Positions 10,891-22,375 of a DNA stretch of 64,000 nucleotides are shown here, one piece after another. The stretch spans positions 186,899,608-186,963,607 of the forward strand of contig NC_056523.1 in the NCBI RefSeq assembly GCF_019175285.1. The letters are read 5' to 3'. Numbering within the stretch: position 1 is the stretch's first letter; each line of letters begins with the position of its first letter. Origin of the DNA: Sceloporus undulatus (Eukaryota; Chordata; Lepidosauria; Squamata; Phrynosomatidae). The notes beneath the pieces were generated by a model. The model was not told the DNA's origin and searched no databases. It worked only from the letters and a program-made list of their open reading frames with translations. The translations under genes and the position numbers were made by a program.

Positions 10891-11240
10891 TTACTTTTGA
10901 ATCTGGTTTTAAAATTTGACAAGATAACCTTCTGTTTTCATCCGATACCTGAAAAGTGCCCACCAGTAACATGTGAAAATAAGTAATAAATGACACTATG
11001 TTATATGTTGGAAGTGTTATCATTAGCTCCGCTTTACCCAGACAGTAAGAGTGCTGAAAGTAGCACTATTTATAGTGCATTCCTTCCAAGCACTTCACAG
11101 CCCACTCCAGGGCTCAGCGCATGCAGCAGGTTCCCATTCTTTCCTTCTGTTCATTCAGAGACTATTGCAGTTTACCTCCACCTCATGTTAACAGTACATT
11201 CAAACTCTTTTCCAGGAAACTGGACTGTCTGGTTCGCGTA

Positions 11241-11250
11241 TTTATTTATT
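11241..11250 (-). terminator. Poly(A) signals of lysozyme-like gene 2
   Basis: Two overlapping AATAAA hexamers on the minus strand lie about 105 bases 3' of the stop codon at 11354, a plausible distance for a short 3'UTR. Use is inferred. Confidence 0.5.
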
Positions 11251-11353
11251 TACATTGTGCACTTTAGTCCAAGTAGACTACAAGATCATGTTCAAAGATG
11301 GCAGGCAAGTCTAGAAAAGAATGGAGATAGGTTCCACTGCTGGTGCTATGAAC

Positions 11354-14300
11354 TCACAGATTGCAGGTAGCAACCCAGTAACTCAGATCTCGACCATGGC
11401 AATGATTTCTCCAGCCATCCCTAAGGTGAGAGACAGGGTAGAGGAAGAAAGACAGCACATGACATACCATATGGATATTTTTAAGCAATTCAAGCTACAG
11501 GCAGAAATTAGAATTAGAAAATAAGAGAGATGACATCTCTCCATGTTTCTTTGCTTCCTTCCTCTTGCTAATGTAGAATATGTTTTGCCTGCAGAAGCTA
11601 TTCTTCTTGTTGTGTGCCATCAAGTTGTTTCTGAGCTGAAGTAATGTTCTCTGATGTCACCTGTATACCATGGGGCAATATATGATACTTCACCAAGGGG
11701 ACTGATGTTGGTGAGGAAATGCATAGTGCAATGTTTACATATACTATGGTTGACCCTCCATATTTGTGGCTTTGATGTTTGCATATTTGATTATTTGTGG
11801 ATTTGATTAATATGCTCTCTCTTGGAACCTCTATGTTCTCCAGTATGCCTCTGCCAGATACTGGCCACACTGGAGGACATAGAGATTCCCAGAGTAAACA
11901 CTTCTCTAGGCATTTTTAGGTTCTCCAACACAGTTCTGTGGTCAGTTTCCAGCAGATGTGGTCCACAGAGTTGTGCTGGAAGACCTACAGATTCCTAGAT
12001 AAGTGTCCTCTCAGGTTTAAAAAAAATGATGTGTTTTTAATGTGAAGTCAAAGGCTTTCATGGCCGGTATCCATAGTTTTTGTATGGGTTTTTCAGGCTC
12101 TGTGGCCATGTTCTAGAAGAGTTTATACCTGACGTTTTGCCAGCATCTGTGGCTGGCATCTTCAGAGATGTCCTTAACCCCAGGAGGTTAAGGCCTACTG
12201 TATATACTGTATATACTATGGCCTGTTACAGACAGCCAAAATAAAGCTGCTTCGAGTCACAGTGGAGGTATGGTGTTTCAATGATGCATGCATCCTAAGA
12301 GTCCAGAAGCCACACCAAAGCTACGCTCCAGTCCTTAGGGCTGGAGCATGGCTTTGGTGCGACTTCTGGACTCTTAGGACGCATGCATAATTGAAACATC
12401 ATACCTCCACTGTGACTCGAAGCAGCTTTATTTTGACTGTCTGTAACAGGCCTCTGTCTTGCTAATCTGAACTAAAGGAAGTCTCCAAGGTGCTGATCCT
12501 CATGCCCCAAATGCATTCAAGACCCTGAAAAACTCCTTTAAAGGCATACTAAAACCAAGAGCAGATTCAGTGTTGCCACACTGAAAAATTAATGCAGTCT
12601 AACACCACTTTAACTATCATGGCTCCACCCTATAAAATACTGGGATTTATAGTTCATTGTGTTACAGCAGATAAGCTGCTGTAACATGACACTGAAAGTC
12701 TGTGTTTCTCCAGCCCTCCTTCCCCATCATCCCAATGCTGATGCTGCTAATAAACCTGTAACTAGACATAGGATGAAGAGAAAACAGGACTGAGTGGGAT
12801 TTTAAAAGACTGTGTAAAAAGGAATTTCATTGTATGAGGCTTTGTTAAATGAGGTGTTTGTGCAAGCCAATGATCATAGTTTGTATGCACATGCTTTTCA
12901 CACAAGTACATAAACAGAAGAGTGTGCTCAAAAGATCACCAGTTGTATACCATTTGAAATATCGTGTTCATTGAAGCAAAACATTATTACTGGGAAACAG
13001 CAATCACTGTCATGAACTCAGACTTCCCATCTGGGATTTCAAGCACCCACATGGGCTGAAATCACTGGAAGATGGAACTGGCTCAGCTCTTACTTCAGAG
13101 AATATGATAAACAGGTTGTTAGATAGGCTGATATCAGGAAAGAAAGATTATATCGGACAAGTAGATGGCTGGTTGGTAAGTGGATTGATGAAACAAAGAC
13201 AAAGTCAATGAAAGGCAAGCCCAGCTCCTTACCAGGTTTCCAAGCCGCTTGAGCCTGCAGAAGCTCTCTTGAGACAGATTATGTCATCAATAATTTCATC
13301 AGTCAGCAAATCTAGTGAGGAAGGAAGAAAGCAATAGCAATGTAAAACAGTGTACAATTCTATGTATTAACATTCTTATTTCTAACAATCCACACTGAGT
13401 CATTTGTCAACATACAGCAGTTTCTAAAGAATGCAAAGAACAGAAGCCAGACTGCAAAGAGTTGAGTGTGGTGGTTCAAAAGAAAGCAAACCAGATAAGT
13501 CAGAGTAGGTGCAACACTCCAGACATTTGGAAGCAGAAGTTGTTGGACTGCAGCAGCCAATATTCATAACCAACATCACCAATAATGAGGGATGATGGCA
13601 GTCACAGTCAAAAAAACACCTGAAGGGCCACCTGTTTCCCATCCCAGAATTAGAGTATGAGAAAGAATCCAATACCTATATTGTGGTGATACCTTTGTTA
13701 AGCCAGCCAAAAGAGTGCAAAAATCTGACTAAGTTTTTCAATACCTTTAGGAAAGTTGAGGTGAAAGGTGTAACATGCCTACATGTTAGGTTAAGGTAAG
13801 GAAGGGATTTCAGACTCTCAAAATGGGTTCAACAGGGATTAGGCTTCATTCTTATTAGCCAAAATTTAGGATCATTCAAGACATCATACTTCCCATTACT
13901 ATGTGCAGATGTGAGAGCTGGACAGTGAAAAAACCTTATAGAAAGAAAATCAACAAACACATTTGAGAGGTGGTGCTAGAGAAGTGTGCTGAGGATATTG
14001 TGGATGGATAAAAAAAGACAAACAGATCGAGCCTGAACTCTCTTTGGAAGCCAAGATGACTAAGGTGAGGCTGTCATACTTTGGACACATCATGAGAAGG
14101 GATTGCTCACTAGGAAAGGCAATAATGCTAGGAAAGGTGGAGAGCAACAGAAAGAGAGGAAGACTACATGAGATATGAATAGATTCAATCAAAGAAACCA
14201 TGGCCTTGAGTCTGCAGGACCTCAGTAAAGCAACTGAGGACAGAGGGGCTTGGAGGTATCTCATTCACAGGCACGCCATGAGTCAAAGTCGACTCAAAGG

Positions 14301-16744
14301 CAGTTAACAACAACGAAGTATGGGCTGCTCATAGGCTTGCTAGGAACAGGAAAAGTAATAAAAGACAATCATCTTTCATTCTCCATTTTGAAACAACCCC
14401 CATCCCTGTAAACTCAAAATTGTGTCTATCCAGAGCAAATCCTACCTGGTCCTACAGTAGTACAGTGCCCTCCACATGTTGTTGGACTGTAACTCCCAGT
14501 GGCTTTAGCTTTAGATAGTCAGTAATGAGGAAAACTGGGAGCTATGGTCCAACAACATCTGGATGGCTGCATAACTCCCACCATTTTTTTAGGAAGGCTT
14601 TATAATGTCAAGGCTGGAGATGGTTTTAATTCCCAGATTAGGCAAATCAAAACAAGAGAAGCCGGAGTGATGTAGATTTTTGGCTGGAGGGAAAGGATCT
14701 TCAGAAAAGAAAACACCATCTTAAGTTTCAGATTCTTATTCTCCAGTGCAGCGTCTCACTACTGGAAAAGTAAATACAGGATACCTGCAATGTAGGACCT
14801 GCCTCAGTGGCACAACAACATAACTTTAAGCTCACAGATATGGGAGAGGGAGAGGAGAGGTCTATAGGAGTTACTTCTGTTCTCCATAGTAGTAACATTC
14901 AAGGACATAACCAGGTTAGTCTGCATCAGTATGCAAAGGGATCTTGTAGCACCTTTCAGACTAACTGAGAGAAAGGCATTTGTGGCATTAGCTTTCATAA
15001 ACTGGCCTTATGAAACTGGTCAATGCTGTCAGCCAGAGTGGCAAGAATATGTACACGTCAATGCCTCCAATACTGAGGCAGAGCATCAGGGAGAAACACT
15101 CTGCTCCAACATCACAGATAGAGATAGTCCTTTTGATCCATTATCCTATCAAGGACTCCATTCTTATATGTAAACTGAGCTTCCAGGAAAACTGCAACCA
15201 ATTATAGTCTTTTAGGAAAAACGGGGGGAAAAAACTTCATTTCAAGGCCTGCACAGACCAGGATCAACCCTGGTTGATACTTGGATGGGAATCCATCAGT
15301 GCATACCAGGTGCTGTAGGCTATATTTCAGATGGAGGAACTGGCAAAACCACCTCTGAGTATGCCCTAAGAAATTTATGGGGCCACCATAAGTTGACAGA
15401 CAACTTGGAGGCATGCAACACACACACATGGAGCCTTGGTCCTCTTTTTCATTCTTAGCCGAGAGGACAGCCAAGACACGGTCAGTATGGACATTGAAGC
15501 CAAAGTCCTATTGGCACATTGTTCTGACATGACTATGGAGATTATCACATTGATTTTATAATGCCTTATCCCTGATGGGATAAAGGCATCTGGAATCCTG
15601 TGCTGACAGAAAGGCAGGAAATTAATTAACTAACAAATTACATTTATATAATTATCAACAGTTACTTAACTATAAATAGTTCAATGGCAGAATTGTTACA
15701 AAGGAAAAGGCATTCCACCCCAACATTAGGAAGAACTTCTTGACAGTAAGATTAGTTCAACAGTGAAACATGTTTCCTTGGAGTGTGGTGAAGTCTCCTC
15801 CTTTGGAGGTTTTTAAATGGAAGCTGGATGGCCATCTGTCAGGGCTGCTTTCATTGTGTATTCCCCCATATCAGGGGATTGCACTGGAGTACCCTTGTGG
15901 GACCTTCCAACTCCATGATTCTATGGACCTTATCACATGGGAGAGAAGCACCCAAATCCCGTAGATAAACGGGATTTAAACCTGTGAATATCTAACAAGA
16001 CCCCTGTTTTCAGATGTCACACAAATTTGCAATTATTCCAGCATTAACCTGGGCAGAAAGCCTCAAAATCCCAAAGTTAAAAAGCAGCGTGATTTTACAG
16101 CTTTCTGCATGGGTTAATGTCAAAATCGCCCAACATGACTGAAAACAATCCCGCTTTTGCGGGATATTCACAGGAGTTAAACCTGGTTTATCCATGGGAT
16201 TTGGGCACTTTGCCTTCCGTGTGATTCTATACTACAGGATTTAAGGAGACAGGATGATGGGAATGTTTACACTGCTGATGAAGATCTTTCGAAACAGCTT
16301 TATAGTTACCAGGAGTACTTGTCAGTAGAATCCTATTTCTGTAACAAACCTACTCAAAGACTAGAATTAACATTTACCTTTTTTATGTGGATTACAGCCA
16401 GTTTGCATGGCAGTTGATACATCAGTGTGGATTACAGATTCCATCCCACAACCTGAATTTATGCTTTAAGCACTTATAGTTTTAAAAAAAACCTGGAACT
16501 GTGTTCTACTGCATTTTTGTAATGACTATTTCTGCATCAGTTCCTGGTACAAGATATTCTGTGACTTCTTTCCCCTTTCTTTTCATGTAAGCCTTGCTAG
16601 GTTCTGCATAGGGTTTTCTTTCTTCAGGTATAATTGGTTATTGACACATTCTTTATTTTGATGTTTTTCTATTTTATTAGGCTCAGATTCTCTTTTATTT
16701 TATTTATTGTTTTTTCTTTTTTATTGATGGTCCTGTTTTGTTGG

Positions 16745-16792
<48 letters not shown>

Positions 16793-17418
16793 CTTTATTT
16801 ATATAGCGCTGTAGTTTACACAGGAGTATCTTTCCTCACCACCACTGTACAAGCCTAGACAAAGTGAAACCACTAGCATTTTATATCAACAAAATTCCTT
16901 ACTTTGGAGTAGGATGTTTTCTTTGGTCACTGTCTCTCCATCACGGGGTTTGCCAGAACAAAGCAACCTACAGGTTTGCTACACCCAGCCCTGAGGTTGC
17001 ATCTCATAGCCTAGGTCTTTGCACCTCTCTTACCAAGGCAAGCCATGCTGCATAGGTTCTTTGTTTGACTGTGTTGGTCAGCACACCAGGAGCGACTGTT
17101 GATCTGGAAGATGCCATATTCGGAGCTGCCATCTGAATTGTTGGTCACAGTGGCTGAGTCGAACCCACTTGCAAAGTATGCCAAGCAGACCCCTAAGGGG
17201 AGAAATTGATCCACAGGTTAAGCGCATGTGATGGTTTACTTCAGAAAGAAGCTCAAGGGACAGAAAATCTTGTCATATGAGAGTCATCTTGCAGAAACAT
17301 TAGTGGATCTCCTCTGTAATATCTGCTGTTCTGGAAGAAGAAAAAATAGAGATTGAAGTCTCTTTGGCCAAGACTAGATTTGCAATTGATGAGGCTTTTC
17401 AGTGGGCAAACCAGGAAG

Positions 17419-17449
<31 letters not shown>

Positions 17450-20400
17450 CATGTATCCTATATGGAGTTAGAACAGGAATCTGTACTTCGAGAGGGAATA
17501 GGGCATTAGTGGGATGTCTTCTACACATCCACAAGTTCACTATTCAAGCACAGATTCTCACAGAGGAGGGGAAAAAAGACATCCTGTTATTCTCAGCTTC
17601 CCTCGGATATAAAGTTTCTAGTCCTCATGAGTTTACCATCTTAATTTTTTTTTAATGCTTCTCTCAAATTTCCTTTTCCTGGAGACAGAGCACATGGGTA
17701 GTAGCATAGACAGAAAATAGGTGTTTCTGGATAGAGGACAGGAACTGAGTAAGGAGTCTCACCCTGCACCTAACAGAAGATCTGGCCTAGGGCACCCTGC
17801 CACCAACTTCCACTTTTCCCCTACCCTCAAAATTTGGAGTGTGCTGACTGGCTTACATGCTACACTGCTGTTGTCAAAGACTGAATTGAGCTTTTTTCTG
17901 TGTTCTGAGATAACTTTGTACATTTTCCTGCAATGCGGTATTTAATTGTGCATTCCAGCTATCCAGGAAACACCTAACAAATCCATCTGTCTCTACTCTG
18001 AGTCACTTGTTCAACATCCAAAGCCCAGCAAGCATTTTTATGCTACCAGCATTTGCATGGCAATGAGAGAGTATCTGTGTCATGTTTAGAGTATTCAAAG
18101 TGTGCCATCATCTTCAAATCTACAGTAGTCCTGGGGTACATCTACACTGTAGAAATAATGCAGTTTGACACTACTTTAACTGCCATGGCTCCATCCTACA
18201 GAATCCTTGGATTTGTGATTTAGTGAGGCACTAACATTGTTTGGCAGGGAAAACTAAAGACTTTGTAAAACTACAGCTCCCACGATTCCATAGGCTGAAG
18301 CTACCACATTTAAAATGGTGTCAAACAGCATTACTTCTAAGTGTAAATGTATCCCTGGTTTGAGGGGAAAGGTGGGATGATGATGATGATGATGATGATG
18401 ATGACGACGATGATGATGATGATGATGATGATGATAGTAATACAACAATCATACCTTTAGAACCATACTGTATATCCATTTAATATACTGTATATCCTAT
18501 TGCAGATAGGCCAGTTCAAAGTACTGGCACCCATCTATAAAACTATAATTGCTTCAATCTTCAAGTACCCAAGCAAAAAACTATTCTGATATTAATCCTC
18601 CTGAAGGTCAAACCCATCTCCTGTTCTTCAGGTGGAGGGCATTTTCAACTCTGACACATAGACTGTGGATCTTCCTACTCAGAAATGATCTCTGCTATTT
18701 TTCTTTTCTAGCAAATATTTTTTCATAGCTTTGTAGGGTTCTCAGGTAGGGCCACACTACCATTTGGCAAAGTGAGGCAGCTTCTTCTGGTGGCATGTCA
18801 TGAAAAGACAGCAAAACTACTTCTTGGTTGTTGTTTCTTTTTACTGTCAGGTGTGGGAAGAGGAGTTTGCGGGGTTTTCTTGTTCATCTGGTTGAACAAC
18901 TTGGCTGGCTTCAGGAACTGTACATCTAGAATTGGGTAACATTTGTCACTTCACCCCAAGACAGCACAACATTTTGACCTGGCCTCATTTTTAGCTGTTT
19001 TAGATCCCATGGTGCTGTTTTAAATTATTGTGTGTTTGGGGTTGATGCATCTGTGTGCTTTTTGCATTTTATATGTTTTTATCCAAACCTACCCTGGAAT
19101 CATTTTGATGACTGGTAGTTTGTGTGTGTGTGTATATATATATATACATATATTTCTTGAATGTATGGAGCCATTAAAGGATGGTTGGAAAGACAGATAA
19201 GAATGCAAGGACAGCTCTGCTGAATCTGACCCAGACTTATCTAGGTCTGCATCAATTTTTCACAAATGAAATGCACCCAGGAAACTCACAGGCAGGATAT
19301 AACTGAGCAATATCTGCTTCTTGCTGTCATTTTCCAGTATTTAGGAGTAAGCTGCTTATAGCCATATCAAGACTATTAGCCACTGAGATCCTGCAGAAAT
19401 TTGTCCAATCCCTTTGTAAAATCATCTAAGCTAATGGTTTCACCACACCTTGTAGCAGTGAATTTTAAAGATCATTTACGGGCATTGTATAAGTACTTGG
19501 CTTTTGTATACTGCATTTCCCACTTTTTAACTTCATTGGATGAACCTGGATTCTAGTGATTCCAGGAGATGAAGGTGAGAGGCAAAGGAAGAGGAAAGAG
19601 GAGGAAAATGTCCCGCTTCACTAAGAGTTCATTGACTTTACACAATTAGAGTGCTTTGATCCACCTTAATTGCCATGGTTCAATCCTATGGAATCCTGAG
19701 ATTTATCGTCAGGTGAGGAATCTAAAATTCTGTAGTGCAGTCCCTTGAACTCCAGCATTATGGTTCTCTGGCAGAGAATTTTAAGTTGTCTCACAAAACC
19801 ACAGATTCCAAGATTTCATAGCATGGAGCAGGACAATTAAGATGGTATGAAACTGATACAATTATTTAGTGTGGATATTCCCCAAAGGTACATTGCAGTG
19901 GCATCACTAGGGGGTTGGTGTCAGCCAGTGAGGTAACTCATGGTGTCACCCCCTTCCCCTTGTCTTCTTTCCATACCACACCATACATAATCCTTCATAA
20001 TATTTTTTGTATTAATGATACTCCTAAATCATATTTCCTATCACTGAATGTAATACCAATAGTTGTGTGACATAAACAACTAGCAAAATTAAGATTGTAC
20101 CATTCAGTTACAATATCATATTCACAGCCTAAATGCATTTACATGTACATAGTTTTATGTGGCTAAAGTGAACATTTGGTCAGATGTGATGTTTTTAAAG
20201 AACATTTTAAAAGAATTTTAAAAATAATTATAAATAATTTTAAATGTATTTTTAAAAAACTGAGGCTCCCACTGAGCTTTATCCCCCTCACACTATCTCT
20301 TCTGGTGCACTCCAACATTTTAAAGGAATGCAGATAAATGCAACAGCCTGTTTCTGCCCAAATGTAGATGTTTGGGGAGCAGTGGTGTCACTCCCCTTTA

Positions 20401-20911
20401 GGGTGTCACATAGTGTGGCTTGCAACCTCCACCTAGTTATGCCCCTGGTACTCTGTGAGATCAGGATAGAGGCAAGATCTGAATTGGAGCCTTGCCTACT
20501 TATAAATCACTATCTTAGACCGTGTCCTGTTTCAACTGCCTTGCATACAATCTTTATACATGAAAATCTCTTTCCGCAGCCTAGAACGACAATTGAAAGT
20601 AGGAGACTGGTCATTGGGAGGCACTTCAGTTTCTACCCACACGCCTGCTTAGAGCTTTCAACAAACCTCTCCTAATAGAAGTGGGCCAGTCCAAATAGCC
20701 AAATAGCTTTATTATTTCCTGCAAAATGAAGCAAGCCAACTGAATACCACTCATGAGTGAGGTACTCACAGTCAGCCAAGCTGTAGCCCTGGTGCCCGTC
20801 CATTCCCCAACGTTTCAGTATCGATGCCAGCTCACAACGGCTGAAGATCTTGCCAGAGACTTTTCCCACCAGGCAGGCCACCACAGGTAACAGCACCTGA
20901 AACGGCTTCAT
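11354..20911 (-). CDS. Lysozyme C / SPACA3-like gene 2, complete, four exons, catalytic residues changed
   Basis: Coding exons on the minus strand are 20911-20770 (142 nt), 17192-17034 (159), 13311-13233 (79) and 11420-11354 (67). They sum to 447 nt, or 148 residues plus stop. All junctions have GT/AG and the phases of lysozyme genes, and the 79-nt third exon has the usual lysozyme length. A TAG lies directly before the ATG, fixing the start. The protein has a signal peptide ([20 protein letters not shown]), then [10 protein letters not shown]. Exon 2 begins [13 protein letters not shown] and has [12 protein letters not shown]; exon 3 has DDIICLKRA; exon 4 reads [16 protein letters not shown]. 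All eight cysteines are at lysozyme positions (6, 30, 64, 76, 80, 94, 115, 127 in hen numbering). Glu35 is Ala and Asp52 is Glu, so muramidase activity is unlikely. The VCLAYF.SGF segment is closest, from memory, to SPACA3, a sperm acrosomal lysozyme-like protein; SPACA5 and other LYZL proteins are alternatives. Confidence 0.93.
11748..11820 (+). mobile_element. Short Tigger/pogo-like MITE fragment
   Basis: The segment 'ggttgaccctccatatttgtggctttg...atttgtggatttg' matches the ends of the 10647-10890 element with decay. Confidence 0.4.
12045..12180 (-). repeat. Dispersed repeat fragment ('ATGCCAGCCACAGATGCTGG')
   Basis: On the minus strand it reads AAGATGCCAGCCACAGATGC, then 'ggcaaaacgtcagg', 'ctctagaacatggcc' and 'cctgaaaaacccata'. 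I recall this as common in reptile genomes but cannot name the family with confidence. Confidence 0.5.
12220..12452. mobile_element. Fold-back MITE, 'GGCCTGTTACAGAC' family, copy 1
   Basis: A near-perfect 233-base palindrome. GGCCTGTTACAGACAG...AATAAAGCTGCTTCGAGTCA pairs with the complement at the other end, and the loop is only a few bases near 12338. A second copy is at 23571-23813. Confidence 0.85.
12580..12675. mobile_element. Half copy of the palindromic 'CTGCAG...AATCC' MITE family
   Basis: Matches the left half only: 'attaatgcagtctaacaccactttaact' and 'ctgggatttatagttca'. Confidence 0.5.
13500..13640. repeat. Dispersed repeat, 'TTGTTGGACTGCAGCAGCC' type, decayed
   Basis: It resembles a squamate repeat with 'catctggaggg..gttggactacaactcccat', also seen at 14465-14580 and 27100-27245. 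Family name unknown to me. Confidence 0.4.
13840..14315 (+). mobile_element. BovB-type (RTE) LINE 3' end
   Basis: The plus strand codes in broken frames for the RTE C-terminus: [14 protein letters not shown]-like, then [16 protein letters not shown], then [19 protein letters not shown], then [12 protein letters not shown]. It ends in an AAC-rich tail. This matches the familiar BovB ending 'LGKVEGKRRRGR...VAKSQTRLS'. Confidence 0.85.
14465..14580. repeat. Inverted dispersed repeat, 'TGTTGTTGGACTGTAACTCCC' type
   Basis: Left part CCACATGTTGTTGGACTG is inverted in the right part (GGTCCAACAACATCTGGATG). Probably a small non-autonomous element. Confidence 0.55.
14905..15000. mobile_element. Half copy of the 'GTAGCACCTTTGAGACTAA' fold-back repeat
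   Basis: Contains GGTTAGTCTGCATCAG, 'gatcttgtagcacctttcagactaa' and 'agctttcataaac'. Compare 31975-32060, 42305-42505 and 58700-59145. Confidence 0.55.
15242..15425 (+). mobile_element. 5S rRNA-derived SINE
   Basis: The head matches the 3' half of 5S rRNA: CCTGGTTGATACTTGGATGG, then ACCAGGTGCTGTAGGCTA. The body and tail are SINE-like (AACTGGCAAAACCACCTC, then CCATAAGTTGACAGACAAC and GGCATGCAACACACAC). The tail parallels the BovB-like tail of the Sauria-type SINEs here. I recall a '5S-Sauria' family described in lizards. It is not a functional 5S gene. Confidence 0.85.
15690..15935 (+). mobile_element. CR1 LINE 3' end
   Basis: Plus-strand remains of the CR1 C-terminus ('aggaagaacttcttgacag', 'ttggagtgtgg', 'gaagctggatggccatctgtc') with the CR1 terminal 'ccatgattctatgg'. 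Confidence 0.8.
15930..16225. mobile_element. Fold-back element with AAATCCCGTAGATAAAC ends
   Basis: Left CACCCAAATCCCGTAGATAA...TTTAAACCTGTGAATAT pairs with right GATATTCACAGGAGTTAAAC...CCATGGGATTTGGGC. The interior also pairs ('cagcattaacctgggcagaaag' with its complement). No coding capacity. Confidence 0.65.
16748..16793. repeat. (ATT)n microsatellite
   Basis: About fifteen pure ATT units, followed by 'tatatagcgctgtag' which may be the end of a degenerate LINE. Confidence 0.95.
17421..17448. repeat. (GT)n microsatellite
   Basis: About fourteen GT units within an intron of lysozyme-like gene 2. Confidence 0.95.
18130..18355. mobile_element. Palindromic MITE, 'CTGCAG...AATCC' family
   Basis: Both arms are present: ACACTGTAGAAATAATGCAG at the left and the inverted 'cagcattacttctaagtgtaaatg' at the right, with 'ccatggctccatcc' inside. 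Confidence 0.7.
18374..18437. repeat. (GAT)n microsatellite with interruptions
   Basis: GAT/ATG units broken by GAC, directly 3' of the MITE at 18130-18355. Confidence 0.95.
18440..19645. other. Intronic sequence, nothing recognised apart from a short (TG)(TA) run
   Basis: Lies in intron 1 of lysozyme-like gene 2. A TGTGTATATA run sits near 19122-19145. The rest shows no repeat or exon I can name. Confidence 0.35.
19650..19885. mobile_element. Palindromic MITE, 'CTGCAG...AATCC' family, diverged
   Basis: Recognised by 'gccatggttcaatcctatggaatcctgagattt' on the left and its inverted counterpart 'ccaagatttcatagcatggagcaggacaattaa' on the right. Confidence 0.55.
19895..20460. mobile_element. 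Non-autonomous element with TGGCATCACTAGGGGG ends
   Basis: The left end AGTGGCATCACTAGGGGG and the right end CCACCTAGTTATGCCCCTG are inverted. The interior is AT-rich and non-coding. A partial relative is at 37003-37330. Confidence 0.55.
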
Positions 20912-20989
20912 CTATCCACAGTGGCTTCGTCCTGCTGTCCCTCTTCCCAAATAGGAGGGAGAAGGCACTTGCTCAGGCTGACCAGGTCT
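20912..20989 (-). promoter_or_regulatory. Likely 3' splice site and 5'UTR of lysozyme-like gene 2
   Basis: On the minus strand a pyrimidine-rich run (TTTCCTTTCCTCTTTGCAG) ends at 20988, 77 bases before the ATG. A non-coding first exon may therefore lie further right. A TAG immediately before the ATG shows the intervening 76 bases are 5'UTR. Confidence 0.45.
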
Positions 20990-21494
20990 GCAAAGAGGAA
21001 AGGAAACTCTTAAGAGCAAGGGAGGGGAATGCCCATGGGTCAACTAGGGGCCTACCCTAGCTGACAGATAGGTAGAATCTGTCATACAGTGTGTCCAATG
21101 GACACCTTTCCCCCATTCTGAATCCTCTCCCTTCATTATGATTCTTGGGGTGGGGGAAATTCCCCAGACCACTGATAGCCTTTGCAGCTGGAAAGACAAA
21201 CAGTGGTGGGGAGGAAACCCACTTTTCCCTGGTTGGAGAAAACATTAGATTCAACTTTGCTTCCCTCGCCTTCCTATTTGGGAAGGCAGACTACTGGAGA
21301 ACAGAGGATCTCCATGTCACCTTCAGCCATCCGTCAGTATTCCACTTTGCCTTCCTCACTTTTCAAAACACTCATATGAATGGTCTGATAATGGCCGTTA
21401 TTTGGGGTGGGAAATGCTTAATGTGGTTGCTGAGGATATTTGCAAAGATACTGGAGAATGGGATTCTCTTTTAATAAGGGCTAGTACTCCAACC

Positions 21495-21685
21495 AAGAGC
21501 CAGCATGGTGTAGTAGTTTGCTGCAAATTTGGAGATGAGGGTTCAATTTCTCGCTCAGCCTTGGAGACCCATCAGGTGACTGTCAGCAAGTCACACACTT
21601 TCAGCCCCAGAAAACCCCAATATAGATTTACCTTAGGACTGCCATAAATTGGAAATGACTTAAAGACTTAAATGACTTAAATTAC
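21495..21685 (+). mobile_element. Sauria-type tRNA-derived SINE
   Basis: Starts AGAGCCAGCATGGTGTAGTA, then the box-B-like 'ggttcaatttc', then 'caagtcacacactttcagcc' and the BovB-like tail 'ccttaggactgccataaattggaaatgactt'. Confidence 0.8.
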
Positions 21686-21689
21686 TCAG

Positions 21690-21830
21690 TCCTCCCTAAC
21701 CTGGTGGCCTTTCAGAGTTTTGGACTACAGCTCCCATAAGCCCTAGCAAGCAAGGTCAATGGGGAGGCATTTTGAGAGTTCTAGTCCAAAACATCCAGAA
21801 GGCCCCAGGTTGGAAAAGGCTAGCTATTCC
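21690..21830. repeat. Inverted dispersed repeat ('TTTTGGACTACAGCTCCCAT')
   Basis: The left GGTGGCCTTTCAGAGTTTTGG is inverted at the right (CCAAAACATCCAGAAGGCC). A small non-autonomous element of unknown family. Confidence 0.55.
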
Positions 21831-21959
21831 TTCATATGGAACCAGAGCAGATCTTCCCAGCATCGTAGCTAGGTCCTTTTCTCTAGCCAAACTATGACCC
21901 AATGAATCTCAGAAAGACTGATCTGTAGCAGGCACTGACCTTCACCTGGAATAGCTCAA

Positions 21960-22375
21960 TGGCATTTCCAGGTAATATTGCAGAAAGAAGATAGGAAGAT
22001 AATTAATTTGTTTGTGATGTGGTGCTGAAGAAGAGTGCTGAGGATTCTGTGGACAGCCAAAAAGACAAACAAATGAGTCCTAGAGCAGATCAAGCCAGAA
22101 ATCTCCCTGGAAGCCAAGATGACAAGCCAAGAGGCAGTTGTACTTAGATATACCATGAGAAGATACAACTCATTGGAAAAAAACAATAATGCTAGGAAAG
22201 GTGGAGAGAAGTAGAAAGAGAGGAAGGCCACATGCTAGATGGATGGACTCTATTAAGGAAGTCACAGGTATGGATTTACAGGAACTAAGCAGACCAGTGG
22301 AGGACAGGGACCTTGGAGATGTCTCATCCACAGGGTTGCCATGGGCACAACAACAACAACAACTTTCTGAGCATA
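21960..22375 (+). mobile_element. BovB-type (RTE) LINE 3' end with (AAC)n tail
   Basis: Contains IMLGKVERSRKRGRPHARWM, DSIKEVTGMDLQELSRPVED and RDLGDVSSTGLPWAQ, the RTE C-terminus. The motif is better preserved here than at 13840-14315, and an AAC run closes it. Confidence 0.88.

Noticed and set aside
11037-11145. A minus-strand stretch reading W-K-E-W...C...W with a stop, at first taken as lysozyme exon 4
   Set aside because: Cysteine and tryptophan spacing are wrong and the acceptor has no pyrimidine tract. The segment at 11354-11420 fits exactly in spacing, splice site and length.
15242-15425. Possible 5S rRNA gene
   Set aside because: Only part of 5S is present and it continues into a SINE body and tail, with similar diverged copies elsewhere.
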